Assembly: GCA_027452005.1 (NCBI GenBank)
Contig: DAIDHF010000006.1
Span: 1 to 47,616, forward strand
Source: Acidimicrobiales bacterium
GTDB lineage: Bacteria; Actinomycetota; Acidimicrobiia; Acidimicrobiales; JAKAVM01
Reading direction: 5' to 3'
DNA length: 47,616 nt
This document shows, piece by piece, positions 16,601-23,921 of the stretch. The translations under genes and the position numbers were made by a program. Positions within the stretch are counted from its first letter, which is position 1; each line of letters opens with the position of its first letter. The notes below the pieces were generated by a model. That model was not told where the DNA came from. It was given only the letters and a program-made list of their open reading frames with translations, and made no database searches.

Positions 16601-17599
16601 CTACTCACCGCCGCCTTCAACGGAACCTCCCTGTACACAGCGTCGGCCTCTGCGTCGGTCACCGTCACGGTAGGCTCGGCTCCTCCCACAACTACTCCCC
16701 CTACAACCACTCCGCCTACAACTACTCCGCCTACAACTACTCCGCCTACAACTACTCCGCCCACTACAACCCCGACAACAACCCCGCCAACCTGCCCTAC
16801 AGGACAGTCCGGAACACCCCCCAACTGCACCTCCAATCCCGGCTACATTGTCGTTACCAACTCTGGTGGGGTATCTACCTTTGGCGTGACCAACAACGGT
16901 TCGGTTGCCTCAAAGGGTGACACGACCACCGGACCGGTAGTGGGAGCCACCCTCACCTCTAATGGGGGAGGCTACTGGCTGGCCTCCTCACAAGGGGGTG
17001 TCTATACCTTCGGCGATGCAGGATTCTACGGAGCTGCCGACACCGTAAACTTGGCCGCTCCAGTTGTAGACATCCAGGGAACCCCCGACGGGAAGGGTTA
17101 CTGGCTAGTTGGATCAGATGGAGGGGTCTTTACTTACGGCGACGCCGGGTTCTATGGATCGTGTCCAACTCTAGGGTCGGGATGCACGGACCTGGTGGCT
17201 CCAATAGTAGGTATTACTCCCACAAATAATGGCAAGGGCTACTGGGAAGTAGCTGGCGATGGCGGAGTATTTGCCTTCGGCGACGCCATATATTCAGGCT
17301 CGGCGATTGGAAACTCCACTTCGCCGGTCGTCTCTATTGCTGCTTCGGCTGGTGGAGGATATTGGGTAGTGGACGCCCAGGGTAATGTGCATGCATTCGG
17401 CACGGCACCCTCAGTTGGGGACTGCACCAATAGTGGCTCGGGTTGCCAGAAGCTGGCCGCCCCGATCGTCTCCATCCAGGCAACCCCCGATGGCAAAGGA
17501 TACTGGCTCATTGGAGCCGATGGGGGAGTATTTGCCTTTGGCGATGCTAGCTTTCAAGGTTCGTCAGTCGGTGAGACTGGTGGATCGGCGGCTGTCTAG
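13643..17599 (+). CDS. Giant secreted TIG/YVTN-propeller/GYWL-repeat protein
   Basis: 1318 residues. A long charged leader is followed by a hydrophobic signal segment (about 32-53, ending in PASFA). TIG/IPT domain 1 spans about 55-145. YVTN beta-propeller 1 spans 148-440 in 42-residue repeats (G.AITPNGATAYV.N). TIG 2 spans 442-528, propeller 2 spans 529-820, and TIG 3 spans 824-908. A Big_3-type Ig-like domain spans about 914-1010. A PPTTT linker covers 1013-1045. Five or six GYWL...GGV..FGDA repeats run from about 1068 to the end, probably another propeller. No LPXTG motif or C-terminal membrane helix is visible, so attachment is unclear. It is probably an adhesin or surface-layer-associated protein. 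Confidence 0.85.
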   Translation: MNCCFRSLVGENVTEAQSVGDIGPIDGNCVRRTIVSSVVAVAIICAGLFFAAPASFATSAPTVTAVDAAIGSSAGGDAIDVVGTNLGGATAVDFGAAPATSVSVNAAGTQLTAVSPAGSPAVVDVTVTTAGGTSATSAADKFTYISGSPMAYVANFASSTVTPIDTATNAPGTPIAVGSLPTGIAITPNGATAYVANFGSNTVNVINTATNSVTTTITVGTNPEGIAISPNGATAYVTNTGSNSVSVIDTATNSVTTTITVGTYPTGVAITPDGTAVYVTNNTSSNVSVIDTATNSVSTTITGVANPYKIFITPNGATAYVTYQASSIITPINTTTKIVGSPITVGSNPEGIAITPNGQTAYVAQSGASAVIPLTTATSALGTAIAVGTQPEAIAITPNGQTAYVADSGSGSVTPITTSSNTSGVAITVGTQPEAIAISYLAPPTVTAVDASLGSTTGGDTVDIVGTDFDFATAVDFGASPAASFTVNSDTQITAVTPAETAATVDVTIVNGGTSATSAADKFTYTSVSPTAYVVNNLSGTVTPINTATNTAGSAIAVGVNPNAIAITPNGATAYVANLSSNNVSVINTATNSVTTTIAVGTSPFGIAITPNGATAYVVNNFTDNVSVINTATNTVTTTIAVGTGPEGIAITPDGTTAYVTNYSANNVSVINTATNSVTTTIAVGTSPFGIAITPNGATAYVVNTGANNVTPINTTTNSAGIPIGVGTSPEGIAINPDGTTAYVANSGSINVTPINTTTNLAGSLIGAGAEPIAIAITPNGATAYVVNLGLHKVTPINTTTNSAGSPISVGTHPVAIAITYIAPPTVTAVAPTSGPTAGGTTVTVTGTNFTGATSVDFGATPGTSLTVNSSTSITITSPAESAGTVDVTVTTPGGTSAPSTADQFTYASPPSASPTPTSTTLAASTTSPNPASTVTLTASVTSGSGTPSGTVTISSNATAISSCIDLPLNAGNATCNTSFATPGVYLLTAAFNGTSLYTASASASVTVTVGSAPPTTTPPTTTPPTTTPPTTTPPTTTPPTTTPTTTPPTCPTGQSGTPPNCTSNPGYIVVTNSGGVSTFGVTNNGSVASKGDTTTGPVVGATLTSNGGGYWLASSQGGVYTFGDAGFYGAADTVNLAAPVVDIQGTPDGKGYWLVGSDGGVFTYGDAGFYGSCPTLGSGCTDLVAPIVGITPTNNGKGYWEVAGDGGVFAFGDAIYSGSAIGNSTSPVVSIAASAGGGYWVVDAQGNVHAFGTAPSVGDCTNSGSGCQKLAAPIVSIQATPDGKGYWLIGADGGVFAFGDASFQGSSVGETGGSAAV
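14084..14960 (+). repeat. YVTN repeat array 1, 126-bp units
   Basis: About seven repeats of 126 bp code for 42-residue propeller blades. For example, CCCCCAATGGGG recurs exactly 126 bp apart near 14203 and 14329. Neighbouring units are close to identical over long stretches, which suggests recent unit duplication or gene conversion. Confidence 0.75.
15227..16105 (+). repeat. YVTN repeat array 2, 126-bp units
   Basis: A second set of about seven 126-bp units. Stretches around 15460 and 15710 (ACAAGTCCCTTTGGCATCGC) are identical, so some units are near copies. The two arrays are separated by a TIG domain. Confidence 0.75.
16682..16771 (+). repeat. 15-bp tandem repeat coding a PPTTT linker
   Basis: Six 15-bp units in register, each coding PPTTT. 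Three consecutive copies of CCGCCTACAACTACT are identical. This Pro/Thr spacer joins the Ig-like domain to the C-terminal repeats and is likely to vary in length between strains. Confidence 0.85.
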
Positions 17600-17606
17600 T
17601 TGTCTA

Positions 17607-17644
17607 AAAGATGCGTGTGATTGTGTCTATAACGACGCATCTTT
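17607..17644. terminator. Bidirectional hairpin between convergent genes
   Basis: Perfect 10-bp arms AAAGATGCGT (17607-17616) and ACGCATCTTT (17635-17644) with an 18-nt loop. It lies between the stop codons of the giant protein and the reverse-strand DinB-like gene, as expected of a shared terminator. There is only a short T run. Confidence 0.6.
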
Positions 17645-17669
17645 CTAACCAGTTGGCAGGCAGAGCAAC

Positions 17670-18332
17670 CTAGAAGATCTTTAGAGTGTTGTTCTTATCG
17701 AGTTCAGGTCTGGCCAGGGCACGAAGTACGGCCCGTGACCCGTACCTGACCGAGGCACTCTGGACAAGGGTCCCAATGGCTAGCACTAGTGCGTCTGGAG
17801 ATAGAGGGGGAGAATCCAACGAGACCGACTCTGCTAAATCATCTACGTGTACGGTGAGCTCAACTATTCGGGTCAACAGGTACTGATCTAAGGTCATGAT
17901 CGCATCTCCGGCCACCTTGACTAGTCGGCCAGAAGGCTCGTCACCGAGCATTCTGCCCAGATTATTTAGGGACTCGCCCGCCCGAGCAACAAAATCCTCC
18001 CAGCCCTCTCGTGCAATCTCCTCAGACTTGGCAACAATCTCCTTGGAAATTTCTGAGTTCAAATTATCAAGACCCGGGAAAGTGTTGTAGTACTCGCCCG
18101 CCGACACCGGGGCTCCCTGGGGTTCGTCGCCCCCTAAGTAGACCTCAACCTGAGAGTACCCACGGGTCAGATGTACAGCGAGACCTCCAACCGAAAATCC
18201 TCGGCAGATACTAGCTTGATTCCAGCTCTCACCAACCTTACTGTCTGAGACCAAAATATAGGACACATCGGCACAAGATAAAAACACTTCTCGGATTGGG
18301 GGGAGTAGACTACTATCACTTCGATTGTTCAT
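17670..18332 (-). CDS. DinB/maleylpyruvate-isomerase-like mycothiol-type protein
   Basis: A 220-residue four-helix-bundle protein of the MDMPI N-terminal family. GFSVGGLAVHLTRG carries the first metal-ligand His (H54), and RIVELTVHVDDLAES carries the later E...H motif. Actinobacterial members are thought to bind zinc and, in known cases, use mycothiol. Its start overlaps the upstream flavin-oxidase gene by 4 bp (ATGA), so the two are translated together. The reaction is unknown. Confidence 0.72.
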   Translation of the reverse strand: MNNRSDSSLLPPIREVFLSCADVSYILVSDSKVGESWNQASICRGFSVGGLAVHLTRGYSQVEVYLGGDEPQGAPVSAGEYYNTFPGLDNLNSEISKEIVAKSEEIAREGWEDFVARAGESLNNLGRMLGDEPSGRLVKVAGDAIMTLDQYLLTRIVELTVHVDDLAESVSLDSPPLSPDALVLAIGTLVQSASVRYGSRAVLRALARPELDKNNTLKIF

Positions 18333-19321
18333 TTAGGAAATCTTACTTTCGGAATTGGCTGGCCTCGACGTTGCGCTTCGAACTTTAGTCGAGGGGCAAG
18401 CTTGCGTCCATTGGACAGAAAACTCTTCGCGGCCATTAGCTTGTTTCCAGGAAGGCTCCAGTCGGCCAAAAGTCGGGTAACTTCAAAGGAGTATCTCCCT
18501 GGGTCCCTTGTCGACGACGGGGCGATTATCCCTAAGAATGTTCGATTCTCCTGTCCCGTAAAGCGCTCAGGATGGTCGTGAAAGACCAATGACGCCTTTG
18601 AACCATTTGGGATCTCAAAATTGGGGGGAACAAAAAAGTCAAACCCACTTATCTGTCGGGTAACTTCCCTTACAGGAAGACTGAAGAGTTGACCATTTGG
18701 GTCAACAAATGCCAGATCACGCAGTCCCAACCTTGATATTGCCACCTCAGCCTGGGTTTTCCAGTCATCCGGGGGCTCAAGCCAGGGGGCCTGGTTGGCT
18801 CCGAGCGGCTTAGCATCAGACGCCGGAAAATCAGACAGGTCAGTTGTCCAGGACTTGGGAGGACACGTGAGATCTCCCCGTGGCCACCACGTGATCTTTA
18901 TGGGTGTAATTTCTATCCAGATACGAGAGAAATACCAGGGGAACCTCTTCAAGATGAACTTTGGTTGACCTTTCATGGCATCGGGAAGCTTTGCTGAGCT
19001 AAGCCGAATATATCTGTCGAGGTTGCCCTGGAGATCTGAGTCACGCACGGCCCCGTGGCCTTCTACGACTACAACCGGGGGTTCTGATATACCTAGTCCG
19101 ATCGGGTCGTTGTAGACCAAGGTCACCAGAGGATTATTCCGGGTCCGCTCTGCCTTGGTCGGATAGGTTAGGCCAGTCGAAACATCCAACGTGTTTGTTT
19201 CCCGGTTCAAGTACGGCGTTAGTGGCGTCGAGATCGGCTGGCCAGACTTGGTTACCGACGTAAAGGTTACGGTGAGTGATCTGTCAAAAACTTCGATAAG
19301 TTCGTCAGGCCACGAGATCAC
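18329..19321 (-). CDS. Pyridoxamine-5'-phosphate-oxidase-like flavin protein
   Basis: 330 residues, about twice the usual single split-barrel length. The N-terminal half (about 1-150) has the PNPOx pattern VTFTSVTKSGQP...ISTPL and a VTLVYNDP strand typical of flavin or F420 binding. The second half, about residues 190-310, may be a diverged second barrel (RDLAFVDPNGQLFSLPV, ASLVFHDHPERF). It starts with GTG at 19321. It is located between the dCTP deaminase and the DinB-like gene. Cofactor and substrate are not evident. Confidence 0.65.
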   Translation of the reverse strand: MISWPDELIEVFDRSLTVTFTSVTKSGQPISTPLTPYLNRETNTLDVSTGLTYPTKAERTRNNPLVTLVYNDPIGLGISEPPVVVVEGHGAVRDSDLQGNLDRYIRLSSAKLPDAMKGQPKFILKRFPWYFSRIWIEITPIKITWWPRGDLTCPPKSWTTDLSDFPASDAKPLGANQAPWLEPPDDWKTQAEVAISRLGLRDLAFVDPNGQLFSLPVREVTRQISGFDFFVPPNFEIPNGSKASLVFHDHPERFTGQENRTFLGIIAPSSTRDPGRYSFEVTRLLADWSLPGNKLMAAKSFLSNGRKLAPRLKFEAQRRGQPIPKVRFPK

Positions 19322-19354
19322 GTTGCACCACTTCAGTCTGGTTAGCTGGCAAGG

Positions 19355-20503
19355 TCATGGTCTTAAAAAGTGCTTCCCAAGGGTCTCTTCTTGGCCTTGA
19401 TAGTTAGATCCGACATCCTCGCCATAGAGAGCCCGGGGAGGCTCTAGCATTTTCTCGAAGGTCAACTTGCACACCTTTTGACCGTGCTCGATCACGAAGG
19501 GGACGTCGTGGGCTCTAACTTCAAGGGCCGCCCGAGATCCCGAAAATCTGCCACCACGGTCATAGCCAAAACCCGGATCAAAAAAGCCGGCATAGTGGGT
19601 GCGTAACTCTCCAGAGGTCGGATCATAGGCAGTCATCTCCGAGGCCAGTTCAGGAGGGATACATACCGCCTCGTTGGACATGAGCAGGTAAAATCTCTGC
19701 GGAGTCAGGACTATTTTAGATCCGGCCTGGGATATAACCGGCTCCCAGTAGGGGTCTGGGGCAATCTTGTTAGTCGTCGTCATGTCCAAGAGTGGTGCGT
19801 GATCTCTGGCGCGATAACCGACTTTTCCATGTTTATCACCGGTAAGGTCAAGACCAACAAACATCCCGTTGCCCAGGGCAAGTCGGTCGGGATCCACGGG
19901 CTCGCCCTCTAAGTACAACAGTGGCTTTTGAGCGTGAAAATCACGGATCTGGTCGTCGTCGAGCTCAGGCCTACCCACAGAAAGACGGAGCTGATTCAAG
20001 GTAAGATCCTCGCGTACCCTTATCGGGAACGACAGGGGCACGACTTCCAGGTACATGTTGCCTGAATATCCCGGTGCGATCTCATCAAACCTGAAACTGA
20101 AGTCGGTTATGACCCGGGTAAACACATCTAGCCGCCCGGTCGAACTCTTGGGATTGGTCCTCCCTCGAAAGTTCCCGGGAAGATGAACGCGTTCTTTGAG
20201 TGGGATAAGATAGGGTCGCTTGGGCTCTAAGACTACTCCGTCTCTATGAAGGTCCAAGGTGTCAATCTGGAACTCTTTGACCTTGTCTTCAACACTGTGT
20301 TTATCAGGCAAGAAGCTACACTGGAGCCGGTAGGCGACCTCTCCCAAACGCAGGTCCAGACTTGCTGGCTGAATGTTGTCTTCGGGAATCGTGAAGGGTT
20401 CGGCGTCAATTATCCCGCTCGCAATTGCCCGTCTGAGAAGCTGAGCTGGAAGTACCCCATGGCTGTCATCGGGAATCTCCAAGGTGATCCTGTCTTGCGG
20501 CAC
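19355..20503 (-). CDS. dcd: Double-domain dCTP deaminase
   Basis: A 382-residue member of the long 2'-deoxycytidine 5'-triphosphate deaminase group, converting dCTP to dUTP for thymidylate synthesis. Two dUTPase-like halves are visible. The first contains RTNPKSSTGRLDVFTRVITD and EIAPGYSGNMYLEVVP. The second contains EAVCIPPELASEM, HYAGFFDPGFG and AALEVRAHDVP. The usual actinobacterial enzyme is a single domain of about 190 residues, so this form is unexpected. The start is GTG 20503. Confidence 0.8.
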   Translation of the reverse strand: MPQDRITLEIPDDSHGVLPAQLLRRAIASGIIDAEPFTIPEDNIQPASLDLRLGEVAYRLQCSFLPDKHSVEDKVKEFQIDTLDLHRDGVVLEPKRPYLIPLKERVHLPGNFRGRTNPKSSTGRLDVFTRVITDFSFRFDEIAPGYSGNMYLEVVPLSFPIRVREDLTLNQLRLSVGRPELDDDQIRDFHAQKPLLYLEGEPVDPDRLALGNGMFVGLDLTGDKHGKVGYRARDHAPLLDMTTTNKIAPDPYWEPVISQAGSKIVLTPQRFYLLMSNEAVCIPPELASEMTAYDPTSGELRTHYAGFFDPGFGYDRGGRFSGSRAALEVRAHDVPFVIEHGQKVCKLTFEKMLEPPRALYGEDVGSNYQGQEETLGKHFLRP

Positions 20504-20563
20504 GTCTCATGCTAACCCTGGGACGTGATTTATGCAATCGGCAGTTAAAGTTGGTTAGGTGAC

Positions 20564-21067
20564 TTATGCAATCGAGAGAGCCTTGATCGGGCTGGCAATG
20601 AGCTCTGGATTGGACCTCCAGTCCACTCCGGGTACATCGATGTACAGCTCGATCTCGTTGCCGTCTGGATCGAGAATATACAGGCTGTGAGTTACCGTAT
20701 GGTCACTGGCCCCGATTACGGTAGCTCCTGAAGCTACCACCTTGTTCCAGGCCTCAACGAGTTCTTGGTCGCTGTCTCCTACCTTTAGCCCGATGTGGTA
20801 CATGCCGAGTCGACGTCCCTTCGCGATTGGCTGGGCTGAGTCGCCCACCTCGATCAGGAGTAACTCATGATGTGTCCGCCCTGAAGAAAAGGCTGCCACG
20901 TGAGACCCAAGAGGACTTCTAGAGCCAGACATCCCGCCAGATCCTTCCTCAAACCTAGGAAGGATCTGACTAAATCCAAGGACGTCCCGATAGAAATACG
21001 ACGACCTCTCGATGTCTCGAACATAAAGGACTACATGTCCCAGTTCTTTTATACCCATAATTTGCAT
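20564..21067 (-). CDS. VOC-family metalloenzyme (glyoxalase/dioxygenase fold)
   Basis: A 167-residue vicinal-oxygen-chelate protein. Metal ligands are likely His in ELGHVVLYVRDIERS, His in THHELLLIEV and Glu in GNEIELYID, the layout of catechol 2,3-dioxygenase-like proteins. FYRDVLGF is a hallmark of the fold. It starts 4 bp after the YceI stop codon, so the two are co-transcribed. The substrate is unknown. Confidence 0.82.
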   Translation of the reverse strand: MQIMGIKELGHVVLYVRDIERSSYFYRDVLGFSQILPRFEEGSGGMSGSRSPLGSHVAAFSSGRTHHELLLIEVGDSAQPIAKGRRLGMYHIGLKVGDSDQELVEAWNKVVASGATVIGASDHTVTHSLYILDPDGNEIELYIDVPGVDWRSNPELIASPIKALSIA

Positions 21068-21071
21068 TACC

Positions 21072-21629
21072 TCAACTTTCTAGGATCGCTTCAACCTCTA
21101 GGTGGATGTTGATCTTGTCTCCGACCACCACGCCCCCACCATCCATGGGCATCGAGATCGATATATCAAAATCTTTCCGATTTATCTCGCCGGTCGCCGA
21201 GAACCCAGCCCTGGTTCCGCCGTAGGGGTCCTTTGCAAACCCGTTGACATCAAAGGCTAGCGTTACCGGTTTGGTCACCCCGTGAATGGTCAGGTCACCA
21301 TCTAGGGCGAATCCGTCTCCGGCCTTTTTGACCCCGGTAGACTTGAATGTCATGGTCGGGTACTTCTCGGCCTCGAAAAAGTCCTGGGACCGAAGGTGGT
21401 TGTCCCGGTCGGGATTTCCCGTATCAATAGAGTTCATCTTGGCCTCAAATGAAACCGTGGACTCCTCGGGGTTTTCTGCCGTTACAATGGTTCCCTCAAA
21501 GTCGGTGAACTTGCCCCGGACCTTCGACACCATCATGTGTCGCACCGTGAATGAAATATCGGTGTGGACCGGGTCTAGCTTCCAGGTTCCCGGGATGTAA
21601 CCTTCAACTGCCTTTGCATCAATTGCCAT
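21072..21629 (-). CDS. YceI-family lipid-binding protein
   Basis: A 185-residue YceI protein, a beta-barrel that binds polyisoprenoid or long-chain lipids. Motifs are WKLDPVHTDISFTVRHMMVSKV near the N-terminus and LTIHGVTKPVTLAFDV in the middle. There is no signal peptide, as in many actinobacterial members. TAGGAGG directly precedes the ATG. It is first in the reverse-strand run and divergent from a MarR gene with a palindromic site between them. YceI genes are often controlled by an adjacent MarR-type regulator. Confidence 0.88.
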   Translation of the reverse strand: MAIDAKAVEGYIPGTWKLDPVHTDISFTVRHMMVSKVRGKFTDFEGTIVTAENPEESTVSFEAKMNSIDTGNPDRDNHLRSQDFFEAEKYPTMTFKSTGVKKAGDGFALDGDLTIHGVTKPVTLAFDVNGFAKDPYGGTRAGFSATGEINRKDFDISISMPMDGGGVVVGDKINIHLEVEAILES

Positions 21630-21727
21630 TTCTGCCTCCTAAATAGTGTCTACTTGGAACTGACTACCTACCTACAACGTCCCACCCCGGAATTTATTTC
21701 AACTTTCAATAGTTTTTAATTCTAGTA

Positions 21728-21746
21728 ACCTGATTTATTTTCAGGT
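21728..21746. promoter_or_regulatory. Palindromic operator candidate between YceI and MarR genes
   Basis: ACCTGA-TTTATTT-TCAGGT, with perfect 6-bp arms, ends 23 bp before the MarR start codon in the 140-bp divergent region. Size and symmetry suit a MarR dimer. It would allow autorepression and control of the YceI run. Confidence 0.5.
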
Positions 21747-21769
21747 ACCATTATTAGAGGACCCGGTAT

Positions 21770-22303
21770 ATGGCAGATATGGTAAGAGTTTCCAATAACC
21801 TAGAGAGCAGGGATGGAAATGATACACGCCAGCCAGAAAACCTGACTCCCGGCGAGGAGTTGGTCTGGCAGCGTCTTACACTCGGGACCCGGAAGCTTTT
21901 CTCCCAGGTTGACCGGGAGTTGGTTTCAGCGGTCGGCTACAGCCTGTTCCATCACCTGATCTTAAAGCACCTCAGTGAGGCCCCAGAAAGGTCAATGAGG
22001 ATGAACGAACTCTCAGAGGTCACCAGTGCGATACCGTCGTCGATCTCACATGCGATCTCACGGCTCGAGCAAGACGGATTCGTCGAGCGGGTTCACTGCT
22101 CCCAAGATCGTCGAGGTTGGTTCGCCAGGCTCACCGAGACCGGAGAGGACAGGTTGGCCCAGTCCGAGGGAGTTCTTAGTGCCAGTCTAAGAAAGCACTT
22201 CTTAGAGCTCTACTCTAGTGAAGAGGTTGCCAGTTTGAGTGAGCTCTTGGCGAGACTGGCTGTCAAGAAGATTCAGCCTAGCTGTCCGAACTCAATGGAC
22301 TAG
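21770..22303 (+). CDS. MarR-family transcriptional regulator
   Basis: A 177-residue winged-helix repressor. The DNA-binding part is MNELSEVTSAIPSSISHAISRLEQDGFVER (about 82-112), with the wing in HCSQDRRGWFARLTETG. An N-terminal extension of about 35 residues is longer than usual. A ligand-responsive repressor of the divergent YceI gene is the natural guess. The gene is convergent with the fluC gene and their stop codons overlap by 4 bp. Confidence 0.88.
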   Translation: MADMVRVSNNLESRDGNDTRQPENLTPGEELVWQRLTLGTRKLFSQVDRELVSAVGYSLFHHLILKHLSEAPERSMRMNELSEVTSAIPSSISHAISRLEQDGFVERVHCSQDRRGWFARLTETGEDRLAQSEGVLSASLRKHFLELYSSEEVASLSELLARLAVKKIQPSCPNSMD

Positions 22304-22677
22304 AGCAAACGTCCCAATTCATAGCCCAGATAGGCCAGACCAAAACCAACCGCCAGGCTTGACCCGAGATAACTAATGGCGAGTTTTACCTGATGGTCTT
22401 CAAGTAAATACAAGATATTTAGGTTAAACGTGGAGAAAGTCGTAAAGGCCCCGCAGAAACCCGTCCCGAGTAGATTGAACGCAAAGCTAGACAGACCGTG
22501 TCTGGAGAACGCCCCGGTTACAATCCCAAGGAAGAGTGACCCCAAAACGTTAATCGTGAATATCCCAAAGGGGAACTCAGAGTCCAAATAGCCTGTTATG
22601 GCCTCGTCGAGAAGATATCTCAAGACGGCCCCGGCTGAGCCCCCCAGGGCTAATGGTAAAAGATCACCCGATCTCAT
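22300..22677 (-). CDS. crcB: FluC/CrcB fluoride channel subunit 2
   Basis: A 125-residue, four-helix fluoride exporter subunit. GFCGAFTTFSTFNLN carries the complete TTFSTF phenylalanine-box motif, and GSLFLGIVTG is typical of the second helix. It lies 28 bp behind a second, longer CrcB gene. Paired CrcB genes in Gram-positive bacteria commonly form heterodimers with opposite topology. It protects the cytoplasm against fluoride. No fluoride riboswitch is visible. Confidence 0.9.
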   Translation of the reverse strand: MRSGDLLPLALGGSAGAVLRYLLDEAITGYLDSEFPFGIFTINVLGSLFLGIVTGAFSRHGLSSFAFNLLGTGFCGAFTTFSTFNLNILYLLEDHQVKLAISYLGSSLAVGFGLAYLGYELGRLL

Positions 22678-22705
22678 GGCTAGGAGATCTCAGAGCAGAC
22701 GTCGA

Positions 22706-23167
22706 TCATGGTTCGAAGATTTCAAGTGGCTCTATGTCCACGAGGTGTTCAGACTTGGTCGCCGGTTTGAAGCGTCCCACGAGGAGGTTGGTTAGTTGAA
22801 ATCCAGCCCAGCCAACAAGTATCCCACCGATCACGCTAGCTACGAGGTAGTCAAGCGCAATCCACCCGTGGCCGGAGCGGGTGAGTTCCACCAAGGCGAT
22901 CTCGAGGGTGGAAAAGGTCGTATAGGCCCCGAGTAGTCCGGTCCCAAGAGCTAAGCGCACATTCCGAGAGCCGTGAAAAAAGTGGGTGAACACTGACGCG
23001 AGTATGCCCAGGACTAGTGTCCCGGTAAGATTTACTACAAGTATCCCGGTCGGCAGTCCAGAACTGTCCACCGGCATGGCCTGGCTAATTAGTTCCCGAA
23101 GCCACGTCCCAACAATGGCCCCTAGAGCAATTAAGACTAGGACCTTGGGAGTCGCAATTTTAGACAT
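22706..23167 (-). CDS. crcB: FluC/CrcB fluoride channel subunit 1
   Basis: A 153-residue CrcB homologue with GLLGAYTTFSTLEIAL, where the second Phe of TTFSTF is replaced by Leu. This difference from the neighbouring copy is what one sees in obligate heterodimer pairs with divided roles. NLTGTLVLGILASVF lies in a transmembrane helix. The C-terminal tail is about 25 residues longer than in the partner. It is 18 bp downstream of the DsbA-like gene. Confidence 0.88.
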   Translation of the reverse strand: MSKIATPKVLVLIALGAIVGTWLRELISQAMPVDSSGLPTGILVVNLTGTLVLGILASVFTHFFHGSRNVRLALGTGLLGAYTTFSTLEIALVELTRSGHGWIALDYLVASVIGGILVGWAGFQLTNLLVGRFKPATKSEHLVDIEPLEIFEP

Positions 23168-23185
23168 CGAGCTATTTAGAAGTGA

Positions 23186-23806
23186 TCAAGAAAAATCCGG
23201 AGGTCCCGACCGCCCTCGTTTTAGCTCGTAGAACGATGAACACCGAGCAAGCTCTAGAGTTGCGTCAAATATGACCAAGCACTCGTCGGCCAAGGGAACC
23301 GGGGATAAGATCGGTCCAAATATTGTAGTCCCGTCGGGCTCGAGGCGAATCACGGGTGAGCCAATATCAGGTCCAGCAGACTCAATAGCCAGGTCGTGGC
23401 TGGTCCGGATCAACTGGTCACAAGACTCGTCGTCAAGTACGTTGGACAAGTCGGTCAAGGAGCTGGCCTTTAGGGCGTCTTGCAACAGGTCGTCTCCGGG
23501 ATCCGCCTTTTCAATAAAGAGTCGGTTCCCGAGTTCGGTATAGAACTTGGTCGAGGCCTCAAAGTCTTGATGGTTTGCCAGGTGTTCAACTAGCCTGAGT
23601 GCCCGATAGGACATCTCTAGTCCCGGTCGAAATTTTTCCGGTATCTCATTTCCACCGTCCGAGTTAAGCAACTTGAGCGAGAGGGCCCGAAGCTTTACAA
23701 TAAAGCCTCTCTGATCGGCCACCGAGTAGAGCCAGCGACTTGTCAGCCAGGTCCACGGACAAACCGGGTCAAAGTAAAACTCAACTGCGCTAATGGAACT
23801 AGACAT
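23186..23806 (-). CDS. DsbA-fold mycothiol-type oxidoreductase (Rv2466c-like)
   Basis: A 206-residue DsbA-type thioredoxin-fold protein. FDPVCPWTWLTSRWL near the N-terminus carries a CPWT site in place of CxxC, so only one redox Cys is present. Mycobacterial Rv2466c has a similar FDP.CPW..ITSRW motif and is a mycothiol-dependent nitroreductase. A TAGACT box 8 nt before the ATG suggests a leaderless transcript. It precedes the two FluC genes; a link between them is not obvious. Confidence 0.75.
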   Translation of the reverse strand: MSSSISAVEFYFDPVCPWTWLTSRWLYSVADQRGFIVKLRALSLKLLNSDGGNEIPEKFRPGLEMSYRALRLVEHLANHQDFEASTKFYTELGNRLFIEKADPGDDLLQDALKASSLTDLSNVLDDESCDQLIRTSHDLAIESAGPDIGSPVIRLEPDGTTIFGPILSPVPLADECLVIFDATLELARCSSFYELKRGRSGPPDFS

Positions 23807-23921
23807 AGTTGTTTAGTCTAGTCCGGTTTGGGTGTGGCTTTGAATAGGTCAAGCCGGTGCTCGGTGTACTTTGATCTTGGTCTGCCTGGGCGGGCAGGAT
23901 CTAGGGCCCAGCGGCCAGTCG

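Noticed and set aside
14084..16771. Regular repeats that could look like a CRISPR array
   Set aside because: The units are in frame, 126 or 15 bp long, without unique spacers, and code for propeller blades or a PPTTT linker.
16360..16836. Reverse frame of 158 codons rich in GVVVGG repeats
   Set aside because: It is the complement of the PPTTT repeat and Ig-like region of the giant protein.
23168..23185. Fluoride riboswitch before the FluC genes
   Set aside because: The gap is only 18 bp and no pseudoknot-like motif was recognised there or upstream of the DsbA-like gene.
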